Origin: Hydrogenovibrio halophilus DSM 15072
Lineage (GTDB): Bacteria > Pseudomonadota > Gammaproteobacteria > Thiomicrospirales > Thiomicrospiraceae
NCBI RefSeq assembly: GCF_000384235.1
Contig: NZ_KB913033.1
Span: 1,867,164 to 1,931,163 of the forward strand
DNA: 64,000 nucleotides
Reading direction: 5' to 3'
Shown here: piece after piece, positions 10,113 through 19,929 of the stretch
Layout of the letters: every line of letters begins with the position of its first letter
How positions within the stretch are numbered: position 1 is the stretch's first letter
Translations under genes and position numbers: made by a program
Notes under the pieces: model-generated
The model's database searches: none
What the model was told of the DNA's origin: nothing
What the model saw: the letters and a program-made list of their open reading frames with translations, nothing else

Positions 10113-10970
10113 ATGAGCTGGTTTGAAAAAATACTGCCGAGCATCAAACAGGTAAGAGAGCGCAAGAAAAACGTGCCCGAGGGGCTTTGGACCAAGTGCC
10201 CGAAATGTGACAGCACTCTGTACCGGGCCGAAGTGATCCGCAATCAGGATGTGTGTCCCAAGTGTGAGCATCATATGCGCATGGGGGCCAGACGCCGCCT
10301 GGAAACCTTTCTGGACGAAGGCTCGCCTCTGGAGATTCATGGCGAAGTGACGCCCGTGGATGCTTTGAAATTCAAGGACATCAAATCCTACAAAAGCCGC
10401 TTGTCCCAAGCTCAGAAAAACACCGGCGAAAAAGACAGCTTTGTGACCATGTCCGGTCAGATTCAGGGACTGGATGTGGTGGCCGGCGCGTTTGAATTTC
10501 GGTTTATGGGCGGTTCGATGGGCTCGGTGATGGGCGAGAAATTCGTGCGCGCCGTCAATACCGCCATTGAAAAAGAATGTCCGCTGATCGTGTTTTCGGC
10601 CAGTGGCGGCGCCCGGATGCAGGAAGCCCTGTTTTCGCTGATGCAGATGGCCAAAACCAGCGCCGCTCTGGGGCGGCTTCGCGCCAAGCGCTTGCCGTTT
10701 ATTTCGGTATTGACCGACCCGACCATGGGCGGTGTCTCGGCCAGCTTTGCGATGCTGGGGGACCTCAATGTGGCCGAACCCAAGGCGCTGATCGGCTTTG
10801 CCGGCCCCAGAGTGATCGAACAAACCGTGCGCGAAACCTTGCCGGAAGGCTTTCAGCGCTCGGAATTTCTGCTTGAACACGGGGCCATTGACCGGATCAT
10901 TCACCGTCATGAACTGGCGTCTGAGTTGTCGGATATTTGCCGGATGCTGATGAAGAAACCGGCTGCCTGA
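10113..10970 (+). CDS. accD: Acetyl-CoA carboxylase carboxyltransferase beta subunit
   Basis: Transfers carboxyl from carboxybiotin to acetyl-CoA, giving malonyl-CoA for fatty acid synthesis, together with AccA (not in this window). The 285-aa protein has the N-terminal zinc ribbon with Cys29, Cys32, Cys48 and Cys51 (two CPKC pairs), then the crotonase-like carboxyltransferase domain with [10 protein letters not shown] and the [16 protein letters not shown] segment. The trpA-accD-folC order is widely conserved in beta- and gammaproteobacteria. It lies 21 bases after trpA and 6 bases before folC. Confidence 0.97.
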   Translation: MSWFEKILPSIKQVRERKKNVPEGLWTKCPKCDSTLYRAEVIRNQDVCPKCEHHMRMGARRRLETFLDEGSPLEIHGEVTPVDALKFKDIKSYKSRLSQAQKNTGEKDSFVTMSGQIQGLDVVAGAFEFRFMGGSMGSVMGEKFVRAVNTAIEKECPLIVFSASGGARMQEALFSLMQMAKTSAALGRLRAKRLPFISVLTDPTMGGVSASFAMLGDLNVAEPKALIGFAGPRVIEQTVRETLPEGFQRSEFLLEHGAIDRIIHRHELASELSDICRMLMKKPAA

Positions 10971-10976
10971 CCCGGA

Positions 10977-12296
10977 ATGTCAGCAAACGAACCATCATTG
11001 GAAAACTGGTTGGCGACGCTTTTGCAGCGCCACCCCGATGACATCGATCTTGGGGTTGAGCGGGTCAGGTCGGTGGCGGAGACGCTGGGTCTGGCGGCCC
11101 CCGAACCTCTGGTGATCACGGTGGCCGGAACCAACGGCAAAGGCTCCAGTGTGGCGATGCTGGCAGCGATTTACCGGGCGGCGGGGTATGCGGTCGGGAC
11201 CTATACTTCGCCCCATTTGCATCGGTTCAACGAGCGGATTCAGATTCAGGCCCAGCCAGCCGGAGACGCGGAAATCATCGCCGCCTTTGAGGCGATTGAT
11301 CACGCGGCGGGTGACACCCGTTTAACTTATTTTGAGGTAGCGACGCTGGCCGCTTTATGGGTGTTTTCGCAGCACTCTCTGGATCTGGTGATTCTGGAAG
11401 TCGGGCTGGGCGGTCGATTGGACGCGGTCAATCTGGTGGATGCCGATGCCTGCCTGATCACCGCCATCGATGTGGATCATCAGGAATGGCTTGGCGACGA
11501 CCGTGAAAACATCGGTCGGGAAAAAGCCGGGGTCATGCGCCCCGGTCGCCCTTGTGTCTGTTCTGATCGAGCTGCGCCGGCATCGGTCTTGGCACAGGCG
11601 AATGCCTTGGGAACGCCTTTGCGCCGTTTGGGTCAGGATTTTGACTGGCGTGACGAGGCCGATGGCAAAAATGACCAGGCCTGGTGGTTTTTGCCGGATG
11701 GTCAGGGCCAAGCCGGGGCGGTGGCCATGCCAACGCTGCCTTTGGCCGGGCGTTACCAGCGCGACAATGCCAGCGGGGTTCTGGCTTTGGTTGATTGGCT
11801 TGGTGAGCGTTTTCCTGTGAGTCGCGACCAGATGGCAAAAGGTTTGCAGGCCACGCAGCATCCGGGGCGGATGCAGCGATTGCAAACCGAACGCGGCCAT
11901 TGGTTGCTGGATGTGGCGCACAATCCTCAGGCCGCTGGTGCCCTGGCACAGGCGCTGCCGAAAACCGGGCAGGTTTGTGTGTTTGCGGTGATGGCAGACA
12001 AGGACGTCGCCGGCATGATTGCGCCCTTGCAAGGGCGGGTTGCCCGGTGGGTGCTGCCGCCTTTGTCGGTGGCGCGCGCCCTTGAACCTCACGCATTGGC
12101 CGAGGCACTGCAACAGGCGGGCGTTGCCGGCGAAACCATTTATTTGACCGACTCAATGACTCAGGCCCTGGAAAAGGCCGAGTCGTTTCACCGGGACGGG
12201 ACCGATGAGGCATTGATTTGCGGTTCCTTCTACACAGTGGCCGAGGCTTTGACGGCCCTGAAAGCAACGAATTCCCAAACAATGGATGAGGGCTGA
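10977..12296 (+). CDS. folC: Bifunctional dihydrofolate/folylpolyglutamate synthase
   Basis: Mur-ligase family enzyme of 439 aa that adds glutamate to dihydropteroate and to folates. The ATP-binding P-loop is in TVAGTNGKGSSVAML (about residues 50-60), followed by the folate-binding loop with YTSPHLHRFNERIQI, and the C-terminal Rossmann-like domain with LLDVAHNPQAAGAL. A perfect ACCAGGCCTGGT palindrome is embedded at 11674-11685, encoding Asp233-Gln-Ala-Trp in a loop-like, poorly conserved region. Six bases after accD, so probably in one transcript. Confidence 0.95.
   Translation: MSANEPSLENWLATLLQRHPDDIDLGVERVRSVAETLGLAAPEPLVITVAGTNGKGSSVAMLAAIYRAAGYAVGTYTSPHLHRFNERIQIQAQPAGDAEIIAAFEAIDHAAGDTRLTYFEVATLAALWVFSQHSLDLVILEVGLGGRLDAVNLVDADACLITAIDVDHQEWLGDDRENIGREKAGVMRPGRPCVCSDRAAPASVLAQANALGTPLRRLGQDFDWRDEADGKNDQAWWFLPDGQGQAGAVAMPTLPLAGRYQRDNASGVLALVDWLGERFPVSRDQMAKGLQATQHPGRMQRLQTERGHWLLDVAHNPQAAGALAQALPKTGQVCVFAVMADKDVAGMIAPLQGRVARWVLPPLSVARALEPHALAEALQQAGVAGETIYLTDSMTQALEKAESFHRDGTDEALICGSFYTVAEALTALKATNSQTMDEG
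11674..11685. repeat. Palindrome ACCAGGCCTGGT, copy 2 (inside folC)
   Basis: Perfect 12-bp palindrome within folC, read as GAC-CAG-GCC-TGG (Asp-Gln-Ala-Trp, from residue 233). Confidence 0.8.
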
Positions 12297-12300
12297 AGCC

Positions 12301-12852
12301 ATGACGCACCCTTCGTCAAACGATGACAACCTGGAGCAGGAAGCCTTTAAGAATCGACTGGTCGGTGCCATTCTGTGGCTGGGCCTGCTGGTGCTGATCG
12401 TGCCCCAGTGGTATGCCAATCCGGTGGCGTTCGATCCGCAGGCCCCCTGGCCGGTAAAAGCCGAGGCCGACACAGGCAAAACCCGGCACCCGGTGGCGCA
12501 CACCTTGCCCGAAGGCCGTTCAGATAAAGCGGCGGGAGCCGATTCGAACCGGTCTGCCCAATCCGCGGAAGAGGGGGGGCAGGCGCAAGCGTCGTCGGCC
12601 CAGTGGATTCTGCGGCTGGTGGCTTATCGGTCGCAGGAACGTGCCCGCAAGCTGGCAGGCGAGTTGGAATACGATTATCAGGTCTTCATCAAGCATTTTC
12701 CCGAATCGGATTATTATTCGGTTCGTTCCGGTCCCTATCAAAGCCGGGAACAGGCAGAAAAAGATCAGAAAAAGCTCGACCAAATGTTGGACATTGAATC
12801 GCAGTTGGTTGAAATTCAGCCGGAAAAAAAGGTCTCAAACGGGAGTGAGTAA
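12301..12852 (+). CDS. SPOR domain membrane protein (DedD-like)
   Basis: A 183-aa inner-membrane protein. A short cytoplasmic head is followed by one membrane segment (about residues 17-36), a low-complexity linker rich in P, A, E and Q, and a C-terminal SPOR domain at about 100-175 (QWILRLVAYRSQERARKLAG, then SVRSGPYQSREQAEKD). SPOR domains bind glycan strands stripped of stem peptides at the division septum. The ATG at 12301 has GAGGG 8 bases upstream and is preferred to the ATG at 12286, which lies inside folC. Position between folC and purF matches E. coli dedD, but the cvpA gene normally next in line is missing. Confidence 0.85.
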   Translation: MTHPSSNDDNLEQEAFKNRLVGAILWLGLLVLIVPQWYANPVAFDPQAPWPVKAEADTGKTRHPVAHTLPEGRSDKAAGADSNRSAQSAEEGGQAQASSAQWILRLVAYRSQERARKLAGELEYDYQVFIKHFPESDYYSVRSGPYQSREQAEKDQKKLDQMLDIESQLVEIQPEKKVSNGSE

Positions 12853-12855
12853 GAT

Positions 12856-14367
12856 ATGTGCGGCATAGTGGGAATGGTTTCAGAGAACCCGGTCAATCAA
12901 GAACTTTATGATGCTCTGACGGTTCTGCAACATCGTGGACAGGATGCGGCCGGCATTGTGACGTGCGATCGGGGCCGTTTGTACCAGCGCAAAGACAACG
13001 GCATGGTCAAGGATGTGTTTCGAACGCGCCACATGCGGGATCTGGTCGGCCGTATGGGCATCGGGCACGTGCGTTATCCCACGGCCGGCAGTTCTTCCAG
13101 TGCCGAAGCGCAGCCTTTTTATGTGAACTCGCCTTACGGCATCGCCCTGGGGCACAATGGCAACATCACCAACGCCGAACAACTGTCCAAAGAAATTTAT
13201 GAAGAAGATTTGCGTCATCTGAACACCAATTCCGATTCGGAAATTCTGCTCAATGTGTTTGCCCACGAACTGATGCGCGAAAAGAAGCTCTCGGTTTCCC
13301 CCAGCGACATCTTTGATGCGATCAAGGGCGTGCATCGACGGGCCAGAGGTGGCTATGCGGCGGTTGGGATCATTCCGTCGGTCGGTCTGTTCGGTTTTCG
13401 CGACCCCCATGCATTGCGTCCGGTGGTGGTTGGCAAGCGTAGCGGACAAAACGGGGTCACCGACTACATGATTGCTTCGGAAAGCGTGGCGTTGAGTGCC
13501 GCCGGATTCGAGCTGATGCGTGATCTGGGGCCGGGGGAAGCGGTGGTGATCACCGCAGCCGGTGAGATTCATTTTGAGCAATGTGCTGAGAACCCCCAGT
13601 ACAATCCCTGTATTTTTGAGTTTGTGTACTTCGCCCGTCCGGATTCCATGATCGATGACATTTCGGTTTACAAGTCGCGACTGCGCATGGGCGAGAAACT
13701 GGCCGAGCAGATCATGAACGACTGGCCGGACAACGACGTTGATGTGGTGATGCCGATTCCCGATACCAGTCGCACCTCGGCCCTGCAATTGGCCGAGCGA
13801 CTGGGCAAGCCATACCGCGAAGGCTTTATCAAGAACCGTTACATCGGTCGCACCTTCATCATGCCCGGACAGAAACAACGCAAAAAATCGGTGCGTCAGA
13901 AGCTCAATCCGGTCCCTCTGGAATTTGAGGGGAAAAACATATTGCTGGTGGATGATTCCATTGTCCGCGGCACCACTTCGGGCGAAATTGTGCAGATGGC
14001 GCGGGATGCCGGGGCCAAAAATGTGTATTTTGCCTCGGCCGCGCCGGCCGTGCGTTATCCCTATGTCTACGGCATTGACATGCCCAGCCCGTCTGAGCTG
14101 ATTGCCAATGGTCGTGAAATCAATCAGATTTGTGAGTACATCGGTGCTGATCGACTGTTTTATCAGAAGCTGGATGATCTGATCGATGCGGTTTCCTATG
14201 GCAGCCGCCGGATCACGGAGTTTGACACTTCCTGTTTCAGTGGCTGTTATGTCACCGGCGACATCAGTCAGGAATACCTGGATTCGCTGGACCAGAATCG
14301 CAATGATTCGGCCAAAAGCCATCAGAAGCAGGTCGGGCGTGAACCGGTGGGCATCTACAATGGATGA
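12856..14367 (+). CDS. purF: Amidophosphoribosyltransferase
   Basis: First committed step of purine synthesis: glutamine plus PRPP to 5-phosphoribosylamine. The N-terminal Ntn glutaminase domain begins MCGIVG, with Cys2 exposed as nucleophile after Met removal. The C-terminal phosphoribosyltransferase domain has the PRPP loop [18 protein letters not shown] (about residues 362-379). The protein has 503 aa, typical of the E. coli type. It starts 3 bases after the SPOR gene and overlaps metZ by 8 bases. Confidence 0.97.
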   Translation: MCGIVGMVSENPVNQELYDALTVLQHRGQDAAGIVTCDRGRLYQRKDNGMVKDVFRTRHMRDLVGRMGIGHVRYPTAGSSSSAEAQPFYVNSPYGIALGHNGNITNAEQLSKEIYEEDLRHLNTNSDSEILLNVFAHELMREKKLSVSPSDIFDAIKGVHRRARGGYAAVGIIPSVGLFGFRDPHALRPVVVGKRSGQNGVTDYMIASESVALSAAGFELMRDLGPGEAVVITAAGEIHFEQCAENPQYNPCIFEFVYFARPDSMIDDISVYKSRLRMGEKLAEQIMNDWPDNDVDVVMPIPDTSRTSALQLAERLGKPYREGFIKNRYIGRTFIMPGQKQRKKSVRQKLNPVPLEFEGKNILLVDDSIVRGTTSGEIVQMARDAGAKNVYFASAAPAVRYPYVYGIDMPSPSELIANGREINQICEYIGADRLFYQKLDDLIDAVSYGSRRITEFDTSCFSGCYVTGDISQEYLDSLDQNRNDSAKSHQKQVGREPVGIYNG

Positions 14368-15559
14368 AACGCAGTTGGATATGGCCACGTTGGCCATTCG
14401 GGCCGGGTATCAGCAGACAGCGGAGCAGGAAAACAGCGAGGCGATTTTTCCGACCTCGAGTTTTCGTTATCACTCGGCGCAACAGGCGGCGGATCGTTTC
14501 AGTGGCGACGAGCCGGGCAACGTTTATTCACGCTTTACCAATCCAACCGTGCAGGCGTTTGAACGCCGGTTGGCGGCGATGGAAGAGGGCGAAGCCTGTG
14601 TGGCCACGGCGTCGGGCATGTCGGCCATATTGGCCAGTATGATGGGCTTGTTGCAGGCGGGCGACCATCTGGTCTGTTCCCAGAGTGTGTTTGGCACCAC
14701 GCGCGTGCTGTTCGATCAGTATCTGCGGAAATTCGGTATTGAGGTCACCTATGTGCCCCTGACCGATTATGCCGCCTGGCAGAATGCGCTTCAGGACAAT
14801 ACCCGTTTGCTGTTTCTGGAAACGCCGTCCAATCCCCTGTCGGAAATCGCGGACATTGCCCGGCTGGGTGAGTTGGCGCGTGCGAACCAGGCCTGGTTGG
14901 TGGTGGATAACTGTTTTTGTACCCCGGCACTGCAGAAACCACTGACGCTGGGGGCCGATCTGGTGGTGCATTCGGCCACCAAGTTTCTGGACGGTCAGGG
15001 GCGCGTGGTCGGTGGCGCGGTTGTGGGCCCGGCGGCTCTGGTGGATGAAAAAATTCGCGGCGTCATGCGCACGGCGGGGCCGTCCATGAGTCCGTTCAAC
15101 GCCTGGGTGTTTTTAAAAGGGCTGGAAACGCTGGCCTTGAGAATGAAGGCGCACAGCGAACAGGCGCAAGCGCTGGCCGATTGGCTGGTGGCGCAACCCG
15201 CTGTCAAACAGGTTTATTTTCCCGGCCTGGCTTCGCATCCGCAACGGGCGTTGATTGCGCGGCAGCAATCGGGGCCGGGCGGTCTGCTCGCCTTTGAAGT
15301 GGCAGGTGGGCGAGAAGCGGCCTGGACGGTGATTGATCAGACGCGCATGATTTCAATCACCGCCAACCTGGGCGATGTCAAAACCAGCATCACTCATCCG
15401 GCGACCACCACGCATGCGCGTGTGTCCCAGGCCGATCGGGAAGCCAGTGGCATCAGCGAATCTCTGGTGCGGGTGTCGGTGGGACTGGAAGCCATCGAAG
15501 ACATTCAGGCCGATCTGGCCAGAGGGCTGGGCATGATCGGATCATCTCAGCAGGACTGA
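14360..15559 (+). CDS. metZ: O-succinylhomoserine sulfhydrylase
   Basis: PLP-dependent enzyme that uses sulfide to convert O-succinylhomoserine to homocysteine directly, bypassing cystathionine. A 399-aa member of the Cys/Met metabolism family: [19 protein letters not shown] near the N-terminus, and the PLP lysine in [11 protein letters not shown]. The purF-metZ order and the sequence resemble the Pseudomonas enzyme; a related cystathionine gamma-synthase activity cannot be excluded from sequence alone. The ATG at 14360 lies inside the purF end. A perfect ACCAGGCCTGGT palindrome is embedded at 14886-14897 (Asn176-Gln-Ala-Trp). Confidence 0.93.
   Translation: MDETQLDMATLAIRAGYQQTAEQENSEAIFPTSSFRYHSAQQAADRFSGDEPGNVYSRFTNPTVQAFERRLAAMEEGEACVATASGMSAILASMMGLLQAGDHLVCSQSVFGTTRVLFDQYLRKFGIEVTYVPLTDYAAWQNALQDNTRLLFLETPSNPLSEIADIARLGELARANQAWLVVDNCFCTPALQKPLTLGADLVVHSATKFLDGQGRVVGGAVVGPAALVDEKIRGVMRTAGPSMSPFNAWVFLKGLETLALRMKAHSEQAQALADWLVAQPAVKQVYFPGLASHPQRALIARQQSGPGGLLAFEVAGGREAAWTVIDQTRMISITANLGDVKTSITHPATTTHARVSQADREASGISESLVRVSVGLEAIEDIQADLARGLGMIGSSQQD
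14886..14897. repeat. Palindrome ACCAGGCCTGGT, copy 3 (inside metZ)
   Basis: Perfect palindrome extended to 14 bp (AACCAGGCCTGGTT, 14885-14898), read as AAC-CAG-GCC-TGG-TTG (Asn-Gln-Ala-Trp-Leu). Confidence 0.8.
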
Positions 15560-15560
15560 A

Positions 15561-15595
15561 GACAGGCTGAGATGGGTTTTTACTAGCAGCCTGTC
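15561..15595 (+). terminator. Possible metZ terminator hairpin
   Basis: GACAGGCTG (15561-15569) and its exact complement CAGCCTGTC (15587-15595) form a 9-bp stem with a 17-base loop starting right after the metZ stop. There is no good T-run after it, so factor-independent termination is uncertain. The same 9-mer recurs at 15733, linking it to the adjoining repeat element. Confidence 0.4.
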
Positions 15596-15741
15596 TTAAA
15601 TGATCGAAGCGAAAAAAGTCTGACTTGAGACAGTTTTTGTTCAATTTTGAGGCGAATAGCCTCGCTATTTAACGAAAAATTGGACAAAAAATGGCCAAGC
15701 TCAGGATTTTTGCAGCCGATTGGCTTAAGTCTGACAGGCTG
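15587..15741. repeat. Nested inverted-repeat element (REP or MITE-like)
   Basis: About 155 bases bounded by CAGCCTGTC (15587) and GACAGGCTG (15733), which are perfect inverted copies. Inside, TTTTTGTTCAATTTT is mirrored by AAAAATTGGACAAAAA with one mismatch. At the centre GAGGC/GCCTC and AATAGC/GCTATT form overlapping hairpins. It fills the spacer between convergent metZ and yhbY and encodes nothing visible. It has the architecture of a small non-coding mobile repeat, but only one copy lies in this window, so that identity is an inference. An 11/12 copy of the ACCAGGCCTGGT palindrome abuts its right end (15741-15752). Confidence 0.55.
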
Positions 15742-15769
15742 CCAGGCCTGGTGCTTTTGACAGGTTGCG

Positions 15770-16099
15770 CTATTTGGGCAGCTCTGCGGCCAACTCCGAG
15801 TCAATGTTGACGCGGAACAACACCACGATTTTGCCAATGGACTGGAGGACTTGAGCGCCGGTCTGCCGGGTCAGTGCCTCGATCATGGCCTGACGGATCT
15901 CACGGTCGTCTTCGGCCATTTTGACTTTGAGCAGCTCGTGATGACTCAGTGCTTCTTCCACCGCCTCGGAAACCGCGGGTGTCAGGCCATTGGCGCCGAT
16001 CATAACGACCGGTTTCAAACCGTGGGCAATGCCTTTGAGGAATTTTTTCTGCGCGGTGTTCAGTTTGGGTTGTACCGGATTGATCAGGGTATCAGACAT
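15770..16099 (-). CDS. yhbY: YhbY family CRM-domain RNA-binding protein
   Basis: Small CRS1-YhbY (CRM) domain protein of 109 aa, associated with the 50S ribosomal subunit in E. coli. The family signature is clear: LKGIAHGLKPVVMIGANGLTPAV and a VKMAEDDREIR segment, with the conserved GANG loop. Start is ATG at 16099 (MSDTLINPVQ) or ATG at 16117 (MDAQNLMSDT); neither has a good ribosome site. It is divergent from rlmE, the same arrangement as yhbY next to rlmE-ftsH in E. coli. Confidence 0.9.
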   Translation of the reverse strand: MSDTLINPVQPKLNTAQKKFLKGIAHGLKPVVMIGANGLTPAVSEAVEEALSHHELLKVKMAEDDREIRQAMIEALTRQTGAQVLQSIGKIVVLFRVNIDSELAAELPK

Positions 16100-16183
16100 G
16101 AGGTTTTGTGCATCCATCGGTGAATAAAAGCGACATTCTAACGCAACTGAGCCGTATGGATTCAAGAATTGGAAGGGAGAACG

Positions 16184-16807
16184 ATGGCTCGCAGTAAATC
16201 CAGCAGCAAATGGCTGAAAGAGCATTTTGATGACCATTATGTCAACAAAGCCAAACAAGAAGGTTGGCGATCTCGCGCCGTCTATAAGTTGCAGGAAATC
16301 GATGAAAAGGATCGGTTGTTCCAGTCGGGAATGACGGTTGTGGATCTGGGCGCTGCGCCGGGCGGCTGGTCGCAGTGGGCCACCCATCAGATCGGTGAAC
16401 GGGGAGAGGTGTTTGCACTGGATTTGTTGCCTGTGGAGCCATTTGCCGGGGTCACTTTCATTCAGGGCGATTTTCAGGATGAAGCCGTATACGATGCTTT
16501 GATGACGGCGCTGGACGGTCGGGAAGTGGATCTGGTGATGTCGGACATGGCGCCGAATATGAGCGGCAACAAACAGGTAGACATCCCCAAAGCCATGTAT
16601 CTGGTCGAGCTGAGCGTGGATCTGGCCGATCAGGTACTCAAGCCAGGTGGTAATCTGTTGATGAAGGTGTTTCAGGGAGAGGGGTACGAAGCACTGCTTG
16701 CCCAGCTTCGCCAGAAATACCAGAAAGTGATGACCCGAAAACCCAAAGCGTCGCGGCCCCGCAGCAAGGAAATGTATTTGCTGGCCAAAAACAAACGGTC
16801 AGGCTGA
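16184..16807 (+). CDS. rlmE: 23S rRNA 2'-O-ribose U2552 methyltransferase
   Basis: FtsJ/RrmJ: methylates U2552 in the A loop of 23S rRNA in the late 50S subunit. The 207-aa protein has the SAM-binding DLGAAPGGWSQ motif near residue 55 and the K-D-K-E catalytic tetrad: Lys35 in RAVYKL, Asp in MSDMAPN, Lys in LLMKVFQG and Glu in SKEMYLLA. The ATG at 16184 has GGAAGGGAGA upstream and begins at the family N-terminus. Followed by ftsH as in many gammaproteobacteria, but with a 214-base spacer holding a hairpin. Confidence 0.96.
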   Translation: MARSKSSSKWLKEHFDDHYVNKAKQEGWRSRAVYKLQEIDEKDRLFQSGMTVVDLGAAPGGWSQWATHQIGERGEVFALDLLPVEPFAGVTFIQGDFQDEAVYDALMTALDGREVDLVMSDMAPNMSGNKQVDIPKAMYLVELSVDLADQVLKPGGNLLMKVFQGEGYEALLAQLRQKYQKVMTRKPKASRPRSKEMYLLAKNKRSG

Positions 16808-16864
16808 GCGGGGTTTCGTGAATCTGCGCACCCAGACCGCTCAAAGGCATGTTTTCTTCAGCAT

Positions 16865-16889
16865 CCGGGCAAAAAAAGCCCGGGGTTTT
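16865..16889 (+). terminator. Possible rlmE terminator
   Basis: CCGGGC (16865-16870), a seven-A loop, then GCCCGG (16878-16883) followed by GGTTTTGT. The stem is GC-rich but the T-run is short, so it may terminate only partly. The rest of the rlmE to ftsH spacer shows no further clear signal. Confidence 0.4.
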
Positions 16890-17021
16890 GTGGTAAAGTT
16901 TAGTGATTAAAAACGGTTTTCAGGAACCTGTTTTCAAAAATGGATGGCGTTTTCGCCGGGGCGGTCAATACGGCCAGGCCCAACTCAACGACATAGGAAA
17001 GACCGGAGAGCCGAACAGACT

Positions 17022-18995
17022 ATGAAGAACGATATGCTCAAAAACATTCTGATTTGGACGGTGGTGGCAACCGTGATGTTGTCCATCTTCAACCATTTCA
17101 GTGGGCAGGGAGTCAGTCAGCGATCGCAGCTGGCCTATTCCGAATTTATTGATCAGGTTCGGGCCGGTGCCGTGAGCCAGGTGACGATTGAAGGCGAAAA
17201 AATTCAGGGCGTTTTTTCTGATGGCCGCGCCTTTACCACCTACAGCCCCGGAGACTTTGGTCTGATGGGCGATCTGCTGGACAACCGTGTCAAGGTGCAG
17301 GCACGCCCACCGGAAAAACAGAGCCTGTTGATGCAAATCTTTATTTCCTGGTTCCCGATGCTGTTGCTGATCGCCATCTGGATTTTCTTTATGCGTTCGA
17401 TGAGCGGCGGTGGCATGGGCGGCAAGGGTGGCCCCATGTCGTTTGGCAAAAGCAAAGCCAAGATGCTCAGCGACGATCAGGTCAAGGTCACACTGGACGA
17501 CGTCGCCGGGGCGGACGAAGCCAAAGAAGAAGTGGGTGAGATCGTCGACTTCCTGCGTGATCCGGACAAGTACCAGAATCTGGGGGGCAATATTCCCCGC
17601 GGTGTGCTGATGGTCGGTCCGCCGGGCACAGGGAAAACCCTGCTGGCCAAGGCCATTGCCGGTGAAGCCAAAGTGCCCTTTTTCAGCATTTCCGGTTCGG
17701 ATTTTGTGGAAATGTTTGTCGGGGTCGGGGCGTCACGTGTGCGTGACATGTTCGAGCAGGCCAAGGCGCATTCTCCCTGCATCATTTTCATCGACGAGAT
17801 CGATGCCGTGGGTCGCAGTCGCGGGGCCGGCATGGGCGGCGGCAATGACGAACGTGAGCAGACTCTGAACCAGATGCTGGTGGAAATGGATGGGTTTGAA
17901 GGCAATGAAGGCGTGATTGTGATTGCCGCCACCAACCGCGCGGACGTGCTGGACCCGGCCCTGCTGCGTCCCGGACGTTTTGACCGTCAGGTCAGTGTCG
18001 GTTTGCCGGATGTGCGCGGACGTGAACAGATTCTGAAAGTGCATATGCGCAAAGTGCCGATGTCTGAAGATGTGGACCCTTCGCTGATCGCCCGTGGCAC
18101 GCCCGGTTTTTCCGGTGCGGATCTGGCCAACCTGGTCAACGAAGCCGCATTGTTTGCGGCTCGTGGCAATGATCGCCTGGTGACGCAGGGGCATTTTGAA
18201 AAGGCCAAGGATAAAATTCTGATGGGCGTAGAACGCCGGAGCATGGTCATGAGCGAAGAGGAGAAAAAACTCACCGCTTACCATGAAGCCGGCCACGCCA
18301 TTGTGGGCTATCTGGTGCCTGAGCACGATCCGGTTTACAAGGTCAGTATCATGCCGCGCGGACGGGCGTTGGGTGTGACCATGTATCTGCCCGAGGAGGA
18401 TTCCTACAGCTATTCCAAGCGCAAACTGGAAAGTCAGTTGTCGAGCCTGTATGGCGGGCGCATTGCCGAGGAAATGATTTTCGGCAAGGATTCGGTAACC
18501 ACCGGTGCCAGTAACGACATCATGCGGGCCACCCAGATCGCCCGGCACATGGTGACCAAGTGGGGCTTGTCGGAAAAGCTCGGGCCTTTGATGTACGAAG
18601 AAGAAGAAAACAACTCGCTGATGGGCTCGTCACGGAACGCCAATGTTTCCGATGAGGTTTCCAGAGAAATCGACGATGAAATCCGTCACTTTATCGACAG
18701 CAATTACGCGCGTTCACAGAAATTGCTGGAAGAGAACAGTGATATTCTGCATGCCATGGCCGATGCGTTGATGAAATACGAGACCATTGATGCGGCGCAA
18801 ATTGAGAAGCTGATGGCGCGTCAGGATCCGGGTGAACCGAAAGACTGGCAGGAGCGTTCCAACGATTCGGATGGCGACGCCCCGGAAGCGGTCAAAGAGA
18901 CCTCCGATGAAGCGGGTACGGATAAGACCCGTACCGATCTGTCGGATGAGTCTTCGGACGATGTGCCTGGCAAGGGTGAGCCCAGCTTGCATTAA
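17022..18995 (+). CDS. ftsH: ATP-dependent zinc metalloprotease FtsH
   Basis: Membrane AAA+ protease that degrades misfolded membrane proteins and regulators such as LpxC and sigma-32 (known of the family). The 657-aa protein has two N-terminal membrane segments (about residues 7-23 and 104-124) around a periplasmic domain, the AAA domain with Walker A GPPGTGKT at 199-206 and Walker B IIFIDEID, and the zinc site HEAGH at 421-425. The tail is acidic and rich in D, E, S and T. ATG 17022 (MKNDMLKN) is chosen; ATG 17034 is an alternative. A strong terminator follows. Confidence 0.97.
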   Translation: MKNDMLKNILIWTVVATVMLSIFNHFSGQGVSQRSQLAYSEFIDQVRAGAVSQVTIEGEKIQGVFSDGRAFTTYSPGDFGLMGDLLDNRVKVQARPPEKQSLLMQIFISWFPMLLLIAIWIFFMRSMSGGGMGGKGGPMSFGKSKAKMLSDDQVKVTLDDVAGADEAKEEVGEIVDFLRDPDKYQNLGGNIPRGVLMVGPPGTGKTLLAKAIAGEAKVPFFSISGSDFVEMFVGVGASRVRDMFEQAKAHSPCIIFIDEIDAVGRSRGAGMGGGNDEREQTLNQMLVEMDGFEGNEGVIVIAATNRADVLDPALLRPGRFDRQVSVGLPDVRGREQILKVHMRKVPMSEDVDPSLIARGTPGFSGADLANLVNEAALFAARGNDRLVTQGHFEKAKDKILMGVERRSMVMSEEEKKLTAYHEAGHAIVGYLVPEHDPVYKVSIMPRGRALGVTMYLPEEDSYSYSKRKLESQLSSLYGGRIAEEMIFGKDSVTTGASNDIMRATQIARHMVTKWGLSEKLGPLMYEEEENNSLMGSSRNANVSDEVSREIDDEIRHFIDSNYARSQKLLEENSDILHAMADALMKYETIDAAQIEKLMARQDPGEPKDWQERSNDSDGDAPEAVKETSDEAGTDKTRTDLSDESSDDVPGKGEPSLH

Positions 18996-19012
18996 TGCCC
19001 GGCGGGTATTTT

Positions 19013-19040
19013 AAAAAGCCCATTTATATGGGCTTTTTTT
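19013..19040 (+). terminator. Rho-independent terminator after ftsH
   Basis: AAAAAGCCCAT, loop TTAT, ATGGGCTTTTT, then further T. An 11-bp perfect stem with a T-run, 18 bases after the ftsH stop and 27 bases before folP. Confidence 0.85.
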
Positions 19041-19066
19041 GTCTTGAAATCTTGTGAGTCGTATTC

Positions 19067-19900
19067 ATGTCAGACCTGTTTTTGCATCGGCTTGATCAAA
19101 GCAAGCACTCTCTGCCACTGGTGATGGGGATTTTGAACGTGACCCCGGATTCTTTTTCTGACGGTGGGCAGTTTGAGCAGAAAGACGCTTTGCAGCGTCT
19201 CGTGGACAATATGCTGGCGGCGGGTGCCGATATGATTGACGTTGGCGGCGAATCGACGCGCCCCGGGGCGGTGGCGGTCGGTGTTCAGGAGGAGCTTGAT
19301 CGGGTGATGCCGGTGGTGGAATGGCTGCGCGATGAAACCTCGACGATGGTGTCGGTGGATACCACTAAACCTGCTGTGATGCAGGAAGCCGCCAGGCAAG
19401 GGGTGGATTTGATTAACGATGTGCATGCTTTGCAGGCAGAGGGAGCGGTTTCCGTCGTCGCCGAATCGGGCGTGCCGGTCTGCTTGATGCACCATCCGGG
19501 AAGTCTCGAGCGCATGCATGAATGCCCGGATTATGTTGATGGGGTCGAACACGAAGTGGCTCGCTTTCTTTTGGCGCGTGCTCGCGCCTGTGAGCAATCG
19601 GGGATTGCATCGCACAAGATCCTTCTGGACCCGGGGTTTGGATTTGGTAAAACGCTGGACGACAATGTTCGGCTCTTCAGAGAGATGAACGTCTTGGCCG
19701 AAGCAGGCTACCCTTTGTTGGTGGGGGTGTCACGCAAGCGAATGATCGGGGCTTTGACGGGACAGGAATACGTTCAGGGCCGGGTAACGGGCAGCGTCGT
19801 GGCCGCCGTTCTGGCCATGATGAAGGGGGCCAGGATTCTGCGAGTGCACGATGTGGCAGAAACGGTTCAGGGGTTGAAGACCGCGCAGGCTCTGTGGTGA
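19067..19900 (+). CDS. folP: Dihydropteroate synthase
   Basis: Joins p-aminobenzoate to the pterin pyrophosphate to give dihydropteroate; the sulfonamide target. TIM barrel of 277 aa. Signatures: the first DHPS motif ILNVTPDSFSDGG (residues 23-35), the second DVGGESTRPGA, and C-terminal GVSRKRMIGAL and RVHDVAETVQ. Starts after the ftsH terminator, so it needs its own promoter, or depends on readthrough. ftsH-folP-glmM is a conserved order. Confidence 0.96.
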   Translation: MSDLFLHRLDQSKHSLPLVMGILNVTPDSFSDGGQFEQKDALQRLVDNMLAAGADMIDVGGESTRPGAVAVGVQEELDRVMPVVEWLRDETSTMVSVDTTKPAVMQEAARQGVDLINDVHALQAEGAVSVVAESGVPVCLMHHPGSLERMHECPDYVDGVEHEVARFLLARARACEQSGIASHKILLDPGFGFGKTLDDNVRLFREMNVLAEAGYPLLVGVSRKRMIGALTGQEYVQGRVTGSVVAAVLAMMKGARILRVHDVAETVQGLKTAQALW

Positions 19901-19929
19901 AAACCGATTTTTGGGAAAACGGATAAAGC

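Noticed and set aside
12880-14397. Open frame of 505 codons antisense to purF
   Set aside because: It mirrors purF exactly, with no recognisable domain or ribosome site.
16944-17021. Longer FtsH start upstream of 17022
   Set aside because: The extra residues are Arg/Pro-rich and unlike any FtsH N-terminus; the membrane segment starts just after ATG 17022.
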